From: Burkholderiales bacterium
GTDB lineage: Bacteria > Pseudomonadota > Gammaproteobacteria > Burkholderiales > Burkholderiaceae
DNA length: 33,607 nucleotides
Assembly: GCA_947371645.1 (NCBI GenBank)
Contig: CANBQJ010000015.1
Location: 1 to 33,607, forward strand
Direction of reading: 5' to 3'
Shown here in pieces: positions 1 to 7,241 of the stretch (its first letter is position 1; each line of letters starts with the position of its first letter). The notes below the pieces were generated by a model. It worked only from the letters and a program-made list of their open reading frames with translations, had not been told where the DNA came from and searched no databases. The translations under genes and the position numbers were made by a program.

Positions 1-89
1 AGATCGTGGGCGAGCACGCCGTGTCCGTGTCCCTGCACACCGACGTCGTCGTGGACGTGACCGTGGCCGTCGTCGCTCAAGCCGACTGA
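1..89 (+). CDS. rplI: 50S ribosomal protein L9, C-terminal end (partial)
   Basis: The frame starting at base 3 reads through 28 codons to a TGA at 87-89 and ends in IVGEHAVSVSLHTDVVVDV followed by TVAVVAQAD. This is the C-terminal beta-sheet of ribosomal protein L9, a 23S rRNA-binding protein of the large subunit. The 5' part lies outside the window. Its place just upstream of dnaB on the same strand matches the common rpsF-priB-rpsR-rplI-dnaB order in betaproteobacteria. It is followed by a rho-independent terminator, so dnaB probably has its own promoter. Identification rests on a short tail plus context. Confidence 0.88.
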   Translation, partial: IVGEHAVSVSLHTDVVVDVTVAVVAQAD

Positions 90-141
90 TCCCACGCGCT
101 GCACACGCCGGGGCAATGACCCCGGTGGGCACCTGCTCCCA

Positions 142-165
142 AGCCGGCCAAGTGCCGGCTTTTTT
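142..165 (+). terminator. Rho-independent terminator after rplI
   Basis: A perfect 7-bp stem AGCCGGC (142-148) / GCCGGCT (154-160) with a 5-nt loop is followed by a run of T at 161-165. It lies about 50 bp after the rplI stop codon and separates the ribosomal-protein operon from dnaB. Confidence 0.88.
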
Positions 166-200
166 CATGCCTGAACGGATTGTTGCGCGCAGCGGCTGAT

Positions 201-264
201 TTATCCCAAGCTGCCCCCAGCATTTCCCCTGCATTTCCCACGCTCGTCCACAGCCTTATCCACA
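201..264 (+). promoter_or_regulatory. Cluster of DnaA-box-like sites upstream of dnaB
   Basis: The interval between the rplI terminator and dnaB holds one perfect E. coli-type DnaA box, TTATCCACA, at 256-264. Two 7/9 matches on the same strand are TCGTCCACA at 244-252 (start-to-start spacing 12 bp) and TTATCCCAA at 201-209. The perfect box ends 32 bp before the dnaB ATG. This is what I see; that DnaA binds here and regulates dnaB is inference. One perfect 9-mer can occur by chance, but three same-strand near-matches within 64 bp directly before a replication gene make it less likely. Confidence 0.45.
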
Positions 265-296
265 GGGCCTTCACCCAGGCCCTTTATGATCAAAAA

Positions 297-1727
297 ATGG
301 CCGCTGCATTCTCCTCGCCCCTGAACGTCAACCCCTCCCTGAACGGCGCCTCCAGCGACGAGATCGCGCGCCTGCGCGTCCCGCCACACTCCATCGAGGC
401 CGAACAGAGCGTGCTGGGCGGCCTGCTGCTGGACAACAGCGCCTGGGACCGCGCGTCTGATTTGCTGCACGAAAGCGACTTCTACCGCTACGAGCACCAG
501 GCCATCTTCTCGGCCATTCAGGCCCTGGTGAACGGCTCCAAGCCCGCCGATGTGATCACCGTCTACGAGCACCTGCAGATGCAGGGCAAAGGCGCAGAAG
601 TGGGCGGCCTGGCCTACCTGAATGCCCTGGCGCAGTCGGTGCCGAGTGCAGCCAACATGCGCCGCTATGCCGAAATCGTGCGCGAGCGCGCGGTGCTGCG
701 CAAGCTGGTGAGCGCGTCCGATGAGATCGCCACCAACGCCTTCAACCCGCAAGGGCGGTCCGTCTCAGACATCCTGGACGAAGCCGAAGCCAAGATCATG
801 AAGATCGGCGAAGAGGGCAACAAGGGCAAGCAAGGTTTCCACAACATGGACACCTTGGTGGTGGACCTGCTGGACCGCGTGCAGGAACTGGCCGACAACG
901 GCTCCGAGGACGTGACCGGTGTGCGCACCGGCTTCACCGAGATGGACAAGATGACGGCCGGCCTGCAAAAGGGCGACCTGATCATCCTGGCGGCCCGACC
1001 CTCCATGGGCAAGACGGCTTTTGCGCTGAACATCGGCGAGAACGTGGCCGTCAACGAAGGCCTGCCGGTGGCGGTGTTCTCCATGGAAATGGGCGCCTCG
1101 CAGCTGGCGCTGCGGATGGTGGGCTCGATTGGCCGCATCAACCAGCAGAACCTGCGCACGGGCCGCCTGAGCGACGACGAATGGAGCCGCCTGAGCGAAA
1201 CGGTGGACAAGCTGCGTTATGCCAAGGTGCACATCGATGAGACGCCCGGCCTGTCGCCCAATGAACTGCGCGCCCGCGCCCGCCGCCTGGCGCGCCAGTA
1301 CGGCGGCACGCTGGGCCTGATCATCATCGACTACCTGCAGCTGATGAGCGGCTCGGGCGGCAACGAAGAAAACCGCGCCACCGTGATCGGTGAAATCTCG
1401 CGGGGCTTGAAGGCCCTGGCCAAAGAGCTGCAATGCCCAGTGATTGCGCTGTCGCAGCTGAACCGCTCGGTGGAAACGCGGCCAGACAAGCGCCCCATGA
1501 TGTCCGACCTGCGCGAATCCGGCGCCATCGAGCAGGACGCCGATGTGATCATGTTCATCTACCGCGACGAGTACTACAACAAGGAATCGAAGATCCCTGG
1601 CGTGGCCGAGATCATCATCGGCAAGCAGCGTAATGGCCCCGTGGGCAGCCTGCACCTGGCCTTCCTGAAGTCCAACACGCGCTTCGAGAACCTGGCCCCC
1701 GGCAACTACGGTGGCGACGAATACTGA
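297..1727 (+). CDS. dnaB: Replicative DNA helicase DnaB
   Basis: Hexameric 5'-3' ATP-dependent helicase that unwinds the parental duplex at the replication fork and recruits primase. From the ATG at 297 the protein has 476 residues, close to the E. coli length (471). The N-terminal domain starts at PPHSIEAEQSVLGGLLLDN (about residue 29). The RecA-like ATPase domain carries Walker A ARPSMGKT (233-240), Walker B LIIIDY (341-346) and the downstream SQLNR segment. The open frame extends back to a TTG at 180, but that extension covers the DnaA-box region and has no DnaB homology in my reading, so the ATG is chosen; its ribosome binding site is weak. No intein-like insertion is seen. The next gene starts inside its last codons. 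Confidence 0.96.
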   Translation: MAAAFSSPLNVNPSLNGASSDEIARLRVPPHSIEAEQSVLGGLLLDNSAWDRASDLLHESDFYRYEHQAIFSAIQALVNGSKPADVITVYEHLQMQGKGAEVGGLAYLNALAQSVPSAANMRRYAEIVRERAVLRKLVSASDEIATNAFNPQGRSVSDILDEAEAKIMKIGEEGNKGKQGFHNMDTLVVDLLDRVQELADNGSEDVTGVRTGFTEMDKMTAGLQKGDLIILAARPSMGKTAFALNIGENVAVNEGLPVAVFSMEMGASQLALRMVGSIGRINQQNLRTGRLSDDEWSRLSETVDKLRYAKVHIDETPGLSPNELRARARRLARQYGGTLGLIIIDYLQLMSGSGGNEENRATVIGEISRGLKALAKELQCPVIALSQLNRSVETRPDKRPMMSDLRESGAIEQDADVIMFIYRDEYYNKESKIPGVAEIIIGKQRNGPVGSLHLAFLKSNTRFENLAPGNYGGDEY

Positions 1728-2157
1728 CCATCTGCTGCCCTGGGTGAGTGGCCAGTGGCGACTCGCCGAGTCGGAAGTGGCCTGGCTGCGCGACACCGAG
1801 TTGAACGGCGCCCCCATGCTGCAGCTGCGTTTGAGCGTGGCCTGCTGGCGCCCCGACGCCAGCCAGGTCTGGCGCTACTGGCCGGGCGTTGACGTGCGCT
1901 TCAAGCTGAGTGCGCCCCTGCCCGCCAGCCCGCACAGCGGCCTGGGCAACATCGTGGGGCGCGTCACCGACGGTGAAGTGCGAGATGGGCTTGCAGGCCC
2001 TGCAGTGGGCATGCTGACCTTGGGCACAGCCACATCGGGCCAACCCTCACATTGGGCGGTGCACCTGCTCAACGGCGAAACACTTCGGTGGCAGACCCTG
2101 GGCTGGCAAGCCTGGTGCGACGCCGGACGCGCGCCCCTCGAATGGCTGCACTGCTGA
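1711..2157 (+). CDS. Small Trp-rich protein of unknown function behind dnaB
   Basis: A 148-residue open frame starts with GTG at 1711, 17 bp inside the end of dnaB in another frame, so it is probably translationally coupled to dnaB. I do not recognise the family. The protein is rich in tryptophan (11 of 148), has no signal peptide or clear membrane segment, and reads like a small globular domain: WVSGQWRLAESEVAWLRD near the N-terminus and WQTLGWQAWCDAGRAPLEW near the C-terminus. It converges with the DUF445 gene, leaving 14 bp between the stop codons. A later GTG at 1744 is an alternative start. The lack of a better candidate on either strand and the tight packing support a real gene; function is unknown. 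Confidence 0.65.
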   Translation: MATNTDHLLPWVSGQWRLAESEVAWLRDTELNGAPMLQLRLSVACWRPDASQVWRYWPGVDVRFKLSAPLPASPHSGLGNIVGRVTDGEVRDGLAGPAVGMLTLGTATSGQPSHWAVHLLNGETLRWQTLGWQAWCDAGRAPLEWLHC

Positions 2158-2171
2158 TCAGCGCTGCGCAC

Positions 2172-3512
2172 TCAACGAAGCGGCACCCAGGCCAACAAGG
2201 CATGCAGCGCCAGCCCCACCAGGCCGCCCACCACCGTGCCATTGAGCCGGATGAACTGCAGGTCTCGGCCAACGCTCAACTCCAGGCGCTGAACCAGCTG
2301 GCTTGCGTCCCAAGCCCTGACCGTTTGTGAAATGTGGGCGGTGACCATGGCACGCAGGGCCTCGGCCAGTTTGTCTGCACCCGAGAGCACGTGCTGGTTG
2401 ATGGCATCTCGCAAGCCCTCATCGCCCGCCAGCTTCTGCCCCAGGCCCAGGAGGCCCTGCTCCAGGTGGCGCAGCAGCGCCGAATCCTCATTGTTCAGGT
2501 CTCTTCGCAACGCCGCCTGCACCTCATCCCAGATGCGCTGGACATGGTCCTGCACAGCGGGTTGCTGCAGGAGCTGCAACTTGATGTCATTGACGCGGTC
2601 GATCAAAGCCTGGTCGCCTTGGAGCCGCGCCACGAAGGCCTCCAGCCAGGCCTCGTACTGCAAGCGGATGGCGTGCTGAGGGCTGGACAAGACCTCTTTC
2701 AATTCACCGATCAAGGCCAGCGCCAACCGGTCGGCCAGGTTGTCTGCCAGCGCGTCCACCGACTTCACGGCGTCTACCACCTTGATGATGGTGGGCCACT
2801 CCTTGCGGGCGTGCCTCAGCATCAGGCTGGCCACCTTCTGCTTGATGTCGGGCTTCTCCAGGTAGTCCGAGACCTTCACCAAAGCCGCCTCCAGCAGCTC
2901 ATGGTGGCGGCCATCGCGGGTGAGCAAGCCCAGGACCTGACCGCCCATGGCGGACGCATCCCAGGCCCGGATCTTGTCGACCACGGCGTCGTGGATGGCC
3001 CGGCGCACGGCCTGCTCGTCCAGCAGCCCCAGCCCTTCAAGCGCGATGGACCGGACCGGACCGGTCAGCTTGCGGACGTTGTCGGGCTGGCTCAGCCATT
3101 CCCCCAGGCGCGACGCAGGGTCGAGTGCCGCGAGCTTGGCCACCACGGTCGCCGAATCGAGGAACTGGTCGCGGATGAACACCGCCAGGCTGTCGCCCAG
3201 CCGATCCTTGTTGGCGGGGATGATCGCCGTGTGCGGGATGGGCAGGCCCATGGGGCGGCGAAAGAGCGCCACCACGGCAAACCAGTCTGCCAGGGCACCC
3301 ACAGCGGCGGCCTCGGAGAAGGCCTTGACCCATGCCCAGCCGCCCGCAGCCCCCATCCACACGCTGATCACCAGGCCTGCGACGGCCACCCCCAACAGGC
3401 CCAAGGCCAAGGCCTGCATGTGGCGCAACTGTGAGATCCGTTCGTCCACAGTCGTGCTGTGAGCGGCCTCACCCAAACCCGCCACATCTGCCACATCCTC
3501 CTGAACCGACAT
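2172..3512 (-). CDS. DUF445 domain-containing membrane protein
   Basis: A 446-residue protein of the DUF445 (PF04286, YjiN-like) family. The ATG at 3512 is preceded by GGGGAGACGTG, a good ribosome binding site; the longer open frame upstream runs into the tRNA-His terminator and is rejected. Two hydrophobic segments lie near the N-terminus (ALALGLLGVAVAGLVISVW, then the AAAVGALADWFAVVALF stretch typical of the family with its following FRRPMGLPIPHTAIIP). A long helical, probably periplasmic or cytoplasmic region follows, and a last hydrophobic segment sits at the C-terminus (GTVVGGLVGLALHALLAW). The family has no established reaction that I know of. The gene is set apart from tRNA-His by a strong terminator. 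Confidence 0.85.
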   Translation of the reverse strand: MSVQEDVADVAGLGEAAHSTTVDERISQLRHMQALALGLLGVAVAGLVISVWMGAAGGWAWVKAFSEAAAVGALADWFAVVALFRRPMGLPIPHTAIIPANKDRLGDSLAVFIRDQFLDSATVVAKLAALDPASRLGEWLSQPDNVRKLTGPVRSIALEGLGLLDEQAVRRAIHDAVVDKIRAWDASAMGGQVLGLLTRDGRHHELLEAALVKVSDYLEKPDIKQKVASLMLRHARKEWPTIIKVVDAVKSVDALADNLADRLALALIGELKEVLSSPQHAIRLQYEAWLEAFVARLQGDQALIDRVNDIKLQLLQQPAVQDHVQRIWDEVQAALRRDLNNEDSALLRHLEQGLLGLGQKLAGDEGLRDAINQHVLSGADKLAEALRAMVTAHISQTVRAWDASQLVQRLELSVGRDLQFIRLNGTVVGGLVGLALHALLAWVPLR

Positions 3513-3560
3513 CACGTCTCCCCGGCTTGCTTCGAGATTGGCTTGCACACCGCACAAAGC

Positions 3561-3593
3561 AAAACCCCCCAGCAGATCCAGTCTACTAGGGGG
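3561..3593 (-). terminator. Rho-independent terminator after tRNA-His
   Basis: Read on the minus strand, a 12-bp stem (3593-3582 with 3576-3565; two G-T pairs, five C-G pairs at the base) closes a 5-nt loop and is followed by TTTT (3564-3561). It starts 13 bp after the encoded CCA of tRNA-His and ends the tRNA transcript before the DUF445 gene. Confidence 0.85.
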
Positions 3594-3605
3594 TATTGGG
3601 TGTTT

Positions 3606-3682
3606 TGGGGTGGCTAATGGGACTCGAACCCACGACAACCAGAATCACAATCTGGGACTCTACCAACTGAGCTATAGCCACC
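3606..3682 (-). tRNA. tRNA-His (anticodon GTG)
   Basis: The minus strand folds as a complete tRNA: acceptor arms GTGGCTA/TAGCCAC (3681-3675 with 3616-3610), a D-arm with AGCTCAGTTGGTAGAG, an anticodon loop TTGTGAT giving GTG (His), and a T-arm with GGTTCGAGTCC. The extra 5' G (G-1, position 3682) opposite C73 is the hallmark of tRNA-His. The 3' CCA is encoded (3608-3606). It resembles E. coli tRNA-His closely over the acceptor and T arms. Confidence 0.97.
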
Positions 3683-3745
3683 GCAGGGTAGACCAAAATT
3701 ATACGATGGTTTTCACTGCATTCCGAATTGTCGTCAAGTTTTAGC

Positions 3746-3765
3746 GAAGCCTGTGCACAGGCTTC
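3746..3765 (-). other. Perfect 20-bp palindrome at the end of ppiD
   Basis: GAAGCCTG / CAGGCTTC arms (3746-3753, 3758-3765) flank a central TGCA, 3 bp past the ppiD stop codon. In RNA this is an 8-bp hairpin, but no U-run follows on the minus strand (the next bases read GCTAAAAC). It is therefore more likely an mRNA 3'-end stabiliser or processing site than a classical terminator. It sits between ppiD and tRNA-His. Confidence 0.5.
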
Positions 3766-3767
3766 AA

Positions 3768-5708
3768 TCAGCCGGCCTTGGCCGCGTCAGCAGCCTTGGG
3801 CTTGAGCTGTTCTTCCACCTTCAAGCCCTCGCCCACCAGCTTCACCTTGTACTGGCGCTTGAGCGAACGCAGGTAGGCATCGGCCTCCACCTTGCCCCAG
3901 TAGCCACTGAACTGCCCTTCGGTGTCGGCCACTTCTTGTGGCGTGATTTCCAGTGGCATCACCTTGTTCACGCGGATCACGGCCACGCCTTCGCGGCCCA
4001 GGTCGACGCTGGTGATGGCGGGCAGCTGTTTCTCCGGGATGCGCATGGCGGCATCCAGCACAGCGGGCGGCTGGTTGTAGACGGTGCGGCGCGACATCAG
4101 CACGGACACGGGCAGCTGGGCCTTGTCGCCTTCCTTCTTCCATTCGGCCGTCTTGCGTTCGGCTTCAGCACGCGCTGCCTTGAGTGCCTCGGCCTGCACC
4201 CAGCGGGTTTTGAGCTCGGCCTGGACCTGCTCGAAAGGCAGGCGCGCAGACGGGCTGTATTTCACGATCCGGGCAGACACCAGCTTGTTGGGGCCCACCT
4301 CCAGCGCTTCGGTGTTGCGGCCCTTGGCGCGGTTGGCGGGATCGAACAAGGTGGTGATCAGGCGTTGGTTGGCGAACACGCCCTGTGTCTTGGCATCTGG
4401 CTTGGCCAGCACATCTGTCTGGGTCTGCACCGTGAGCTTGAGCTCATTGGCCACCGGCTTGAGGCTGTCGCTCTGCTCGTACACGGCATTGGTGAACTTC
4501 TCTGCGGCTTCGGCATAGAGCTTCTGCGCCAGTTGCTTGCGCGCATCGTCCTCGATGCGGGCACGCACGGCCTCGAAGGGCTGGGCCTGGCCACCACGCA
4601 CGGCGGTCAACTGGATGATGTGGAAGCCGTACTCGGTTTCGACGATGTCGCTGATCTGGCCTGGCTTGAGCGTGAAGGCCACGTCTTCAAATGGCTTGAC
4701 CATGGCGCCATGGCCGAAGAAATCGAGGTCGCCGCCGTTGGTGGCCGAGCCCGGGTCATCGGAGTTTTTCTTGGCCAGTTCGGCAAACTGCGCCGGGTCT
4801 TTGCGCAACTGGGCCAGCAGCTGTTCGGCCTTGGCGCGCGCCGCCTTGCGCACTTCGGCCTTGGCGTCTTTGGCGGCGTTGATCAGGATGTGGCTGGCAC
4901 GGCGCTCTTCAGGCTGGGTGTAGAGCTTGATGTTTTCCTGATAGCTGCGCTTGAGGTCTTCTTCGGTGATGCTCACACGCTGCTTGAGGGCATCGATGTC
5001 CAGCACCACGTACTGCACATCGGCCTTTTCGGGCGACATCAGCGACGCGGCATTGGCCGGGTCCTTGTAGAAAGCCTGAAGCTGGGCATCCGTGGGGTTG
5101 AGCGTCGCGGCAAACTGCTTGGGCTCGAGCTTGAGCCACTGCACGTCACGCACCTGGAACAAGGACTCCACCGCACGGCGGTTGGCCCATTGCGACCCGG
5201 CGCTGCTGGCTTGCACACCGCCCAGCACCTGGCCCAGCGTGAGCTCCTGGCGCAACAGCGCTTCGAGGCGGTCTGCGCTCATGCCCCGGGCTTCCAGGGC
5301 CTTGTCATTGAGGCTGCCGTCGGCGTTGCGGAATGGCGCGAACTCCGGTTGGCTGCTGAAGACGCGCACCAGGCGGGCCAGCGGCGGCGTCAGGTTCTGG
5401 TCCCGCGCGGCCTGGGCCAGCACGTGCTGACGCACCAGGGCGTCCAGGGCCTGTTTGCGCACCGCGGGGGTGTCAAACAGCTTGGCATCGACTTCAGGGC
5501 GCTCGGCGCGCAGGCGCTCGACCATGTTGCGGTGGGCGTTGTCCCACTCGCCCTGGGTGACCTTGAGGCCATCGACCTTGGCGACCACCCCGTCGTCACT
5601 GGTGAACTTGGAGTAGCCCTGGATGCCGAACACCACGAAAGACGGCAGGATCAGCAGCACCAGGATGAACTGCAGGATGCGTGTGTGCTTGCGGACAAAG
5701 TTGAACAT
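3768..5708 (-). CDS. ppiD: Periplasmic peptidyl-prolyl isomerase/chaperone (PpiD/SurA family)
   Basis: Inner-membrane-anchored periplasmic folding factor that assists proteins leaving the Sec translocon, including outer-membrane proteins. From the ATG at 5708 the protein has 646 residues. It has a short cytoplasmic N-terminus (MFNFVRKHTR) and one membrane anchor (about residues 11-30, ILQFILVLLILPSFVVFGIQ). A SurA_N-like chaperone region follows, then one parvulin PPIC domain at about 269-368 (starts RRASHILINA, contains GGDLDFFGHGAMVKPFEDVAF, ends TEYGFHIIQLT), then a C-terminal region. This single-parvulin, membrane-anchored layout is that of PpiD (E. coli 623 aa), not SurA, which has a cleaved signal and two parvulin domains. 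It lies between tRNA-Val and tRNA-His on the same strand. Confidence 0.9.
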   Translation of the reverse strand: MFNFVRKHTRILQFILVLLILPSFVVFGIQGYSKFTSDDGVVAKVDGLKVTQGEWDNAHRNMVERLRAERPEVDAKLFDTPAVRKQALDALVRQHVLAQAARDQNLTPPLARLVRVFSSQPEFAPFRNADGSLNDKALEARGMSADRLEALLRQELTLGQVLGGVQASSAGSQWANRRAVESLFQVRDVQWLKLEPKQFAATLNPTDAQLQAFYKDPANAASLMSPEKADVQYVVLDIDALKQRVSITEEDLKRSYQENIKLYTQPEERRASHILINAAKDAKAEVRKAARAKAEQLLAQLRKDPAQFAELAKKNSDDPGSATNGGDLDFFGHGAMVKPFEDVAFTLKPGQISDIVETEYGFHIIQLTAVRGGQAQPFEAVRARIEDDARKQLAQKLYAEAAEKFTNAVYEQSDSLKPVANELKLTVQTQTDVLAKPDAKTQGVFANQRLITTLFDPANRAKGRNTEALEVGPNKLVSARIVKYSPSARLPFEQVQAELKTRWVQAEALKAARAEAERKTAEWKKEGDKAQLPVSVLMSRRTVYNQPPAVLDAAMRIPEKQLPAITSVDLGREGVAVIRVNKVMPLEITPQEVADTEGQFSGYWGKVEADAYLRSLKRQYKVKLVGEGLKVEEQLKPKAADAAKAG

Positions 5709-5750
5709 GGCAAGGCCAGACGGTTGAGGCCAGGAGGCCGGCAATCATGA

Positions 5751-5778
5751 GAAAACAAAGGCGAACACTGTTCGCCTT
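5751..5778 (-). terminator. Rho-independent terminator after tRNA-Val
   Basis: On the minus strand the stem AAGGCGAAC/GTTCGCCTT (5778-5770 with 5766-5758; 9 bp, 3-nt loop) is followed by the T-rich tract TGTTTTC (5757-5751). It lies 14 bp after tRNA-Val and 42 bp before the ppiD start, so ppiD probably depends on read-through or on its own promoter. Confidence 0.75.
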
Positions 5779-5792
5779 GTGCGGTGCATCGG

Positions 5793-5868
5793 TGGTGGGT
5801 GCTGAGGGGCTCGAACCCCCGACCTACGCCTTGTAAGGGCGCCGCTCTACCAACTGAGCTAAGCACCC
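5793..5868 (-). tRNA. tRNA-Val (anticodon TAC)
   Basis: The minus strand folds as a full tRNA: acceptor GGGTGCT/AGCACCC (5868-5862 with 5803-5797), D-arm TAGCTCAGTTGGTAGAGC, anticodon stem-loop GCCCTTACAAGGC with TAC (Val), T-arm GGGGGTTCGAGCCCC, discriminator A and encoded CCA (5795-5793). Confidence 0.97.
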
Positions 5869-5989
5869 GACGCCTGGGCTGCGTATTCTAGTCCGAAGGC
5901 CATGGCTGGCCCGAGGGGTGTGCACAGGGGGAAACACCGGCCGCCGATGCGGTGGCGGCGAGCGTGGGCGCCAGCCTCAACCCATCCGA

Positions 5990-6559
5990 TCAGCGCGCCC
6001 GTGCGCGGATGTCGGGCAGGGACTTCTGCAGGTAGTAGGCCATGGACCAGATCGTCAGGCCGCAGGCCACGTAGATCAGCCAGGTGCCGATGTCGCGGGT
6101 GTGCAGGCCGATCACGGGCAGAGGCCCGTCGAACAAGAGGAAGACGATGGCCACCATCTGCGCCGCCGTCTTGAGCTTGCCCAGCATGTGCACCGCCACG
6201 CTGCGAGAGGCACCGATCTGGGCCATCCATTCACGCAAGGCAGAGATCGCGATCTCGCGGCCGATGATGATCAAGGCCACCGGCGCGCCCACGCGGCCCA
6301 GCTGCAGCAGGATCAGCAGCGACGCACAGACCAGGAACTTGTCGGCCACGGGGTCGAGGAAGGCACCGAAAGCGGAGGTCTGGTTGAGGCGGCGAGCCAG
6401 CCAGCCGTCGGCCCAGTCGGTGAGGGCCACGGCGATGAACAAGACGCTGGCCAGGAGGTTGCGCTCGGCATCCGGCCAATGCAGGTAAAACACCCCGACG
6501 ATCAGTGGGATCGCCAGGATGCGGGCCCAGGTGAGCAAGGTGGGCAAGGTGAGAAACAT
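5990..6559 (-). CDS. pgsA: CDP-diacylglycerol--glycerol-3-phosphate 3-phosphatidyltransferase
   Basis: Inner-membrane enzyme making phosphatidylglycerol-phosphate from CDP-diacylglycerol and sn-glycerol-3-phosphate, the committed step to phosphatidylglycerol and cardiolipin. The 189-residue protein starts at the ATG at 6559 (AGGAGAGG lies 11 nt upstream). It contains the full CDP-alcohol phosphatidyltransferase signature D-x2-D-G-x2-A-R-x8-G-x3-D-x3-D as DWADGWLARR...GAFLDPVAD (about residues 47-73), and several hydrophobic helices. cdsA, which makes its substrate, is in the operon at the other end of the window. A second ATG 8 nt upstream is out of frame. It lies behind the TonB-C-like lipoprotein and uvrC on the same strand. 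Confidence 0.94.
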   Translation of the reverse strand: MFLTLPTLLTWARILAIPLIVGVFYLHWPDAERNLLASVLFIAVALTDWADGWLARRLNQTSAFGAFLDPVADKFLVCASLLILLQLGRVGAPVALIIIGREIAISALREWMAQIGASRSVAVHMLGKLKTAAQMVAIVFLLFDGPLPVIGLHTRDIGTWLIYVACGLTIWSMAYYLQKSLPDIRARAR

Positions 6560-6589
6560 GCAACATTGTGCCTCTCCTTGGTCTTGCCC

Positions 6590-6635
6590 GTGTGGCGCCA
6601 TCGCGCCACACCCCTTGCGACAACCCTTGCGACAG
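6590..6635. repeat. Hairpin plus 12-bp tandem repeat between pgsA and the lipoprotein gene
   Basis: A perfect 9-bp inverted repeat GTGTGGCGC/GCGCCACAC (6590-6598, 6603-6611) with a 4-nt loop is directly followed by two copies of a 12-bp unit, CCCTTGCGACA plus one base (6612-6623 and 6624-6635). It fills most of the 79-bp gap. No U-run follows the hairpin on either strand, so it is not a classical terminator. On the minus strand it lies in the leader of pgsA, before its ribosome binding site. Function unknown. Confidence 0.55.
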
Positions 6636-6638
6636 CGC

Positions 6639-7241
6639 TCAGCGCTGGTCCAGCGTCATCGGCTTGAACTTGCGGTCGTTGCTGAACAGGAAGGTTTCGG
6701 TGAACTTCCAGGGCTTGGGCAAGGCGCTCACGTCACCAAAGGGCGCCGCACGCAAGATGGCCTCCCGAGCGATCTCTTCGGTGTCACGCGCCTGGCTGGG
6801 ATGGCGCAGCACGCTGATGGACTTGACCGAGCCGTCACCATTGAGCTCGATGCTGATCACGGGGATGGCCAGCAGCAACTCGGGTGGTTTGCTCATGTAG
6901 GTGATGCCTGGGTTGGCCGCCACCAGGCGCTTGGCAGCTTGCAAGCGCAGCTCGTCGGCGTTGCGCGGGCGGCTGGGCGCGGGCAGGTTGCCGCTCCGCT
7001 CTGGCACGGCTTCCGGGGTGCGGGGTGCGGGGTGCGGCGGCATGGTCACGCCAGGACGGGGTGCGGGCGCAGGCATGGGCGCCGGATAACTGGGTGTCGG
7101 GGCAGGTGCAGGTGCGGGCGGCGCACTGCCACAACCAGACAGCACGGCCATGGTCAAGGCGGTCATCGCAGCGGCGAGGCCTTGCCAGTGGCCACGGTTC
7201 AGGGGCGTCCGCGTTTGCGGGCTGAAGTCATCGCAATGCAA
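6639..7241 (-). CDS. Putative lipoprotein with TonB C-terminal-like domain
   Basis: The C-terminal half has the pattern of a TonB C-terminal domain ([20 protein letters not shown], then [17 protein letters not shown] and WKFTETFLF). A proline/alanine-rich linker (about residues 38-90) and a lipobox LSGC (cysteine about 37) precede it. The start is uncertain. A TTG at 7241, overlapping the uvrC end by 14 bp and preceded by AGGAG at 7 nt, gives 200 residues with a basic N-region before the hydrophobic stretch [13 protein letters not shown]. The ATG at 7166 gives 175 residues but leaves almost no N-region. I prefer the TTG. It is probably translated coupled to uvrC and anchored in a periplasm-facing membrane. 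It lacks the N-terminal helix of real TonB, so it is unlikely to be the energy transducer itself. Function unknown. Confidence 0.75.
   Translation of the reverse strand: MHCDDFSPQTRTPLNRGHWQGLAAAMTALTMAVLSGCGSAPPAPAPAPTPSYPAPMPAPAPRPGVTMPPHPAPRTPEAVPERSGNLPAPSRPRNADELRLQAAKRLVAANPGITYMSKPPELLLAIPVISIELNGDGSVKSISVLRHPSQARDTEEIAREAILRAAPFGDVSALPKPWKFTETFLFSNDRKFKPMTLDQR

Noticed and set aside
3538..3744. 68-codon plus-strand frame over tRNA-His
   Set aside because: It is the tRNA and its terminator read as protein.
3753..5750. 665-codon open frame on the plus strand opposite ppiD
   Set aside because: It mirrors a well-supported PpiD protein on the other strand. It is rich in His/Leu/Gly/Gln in the way of GC-rich antisense frames and has no recognisable domain.
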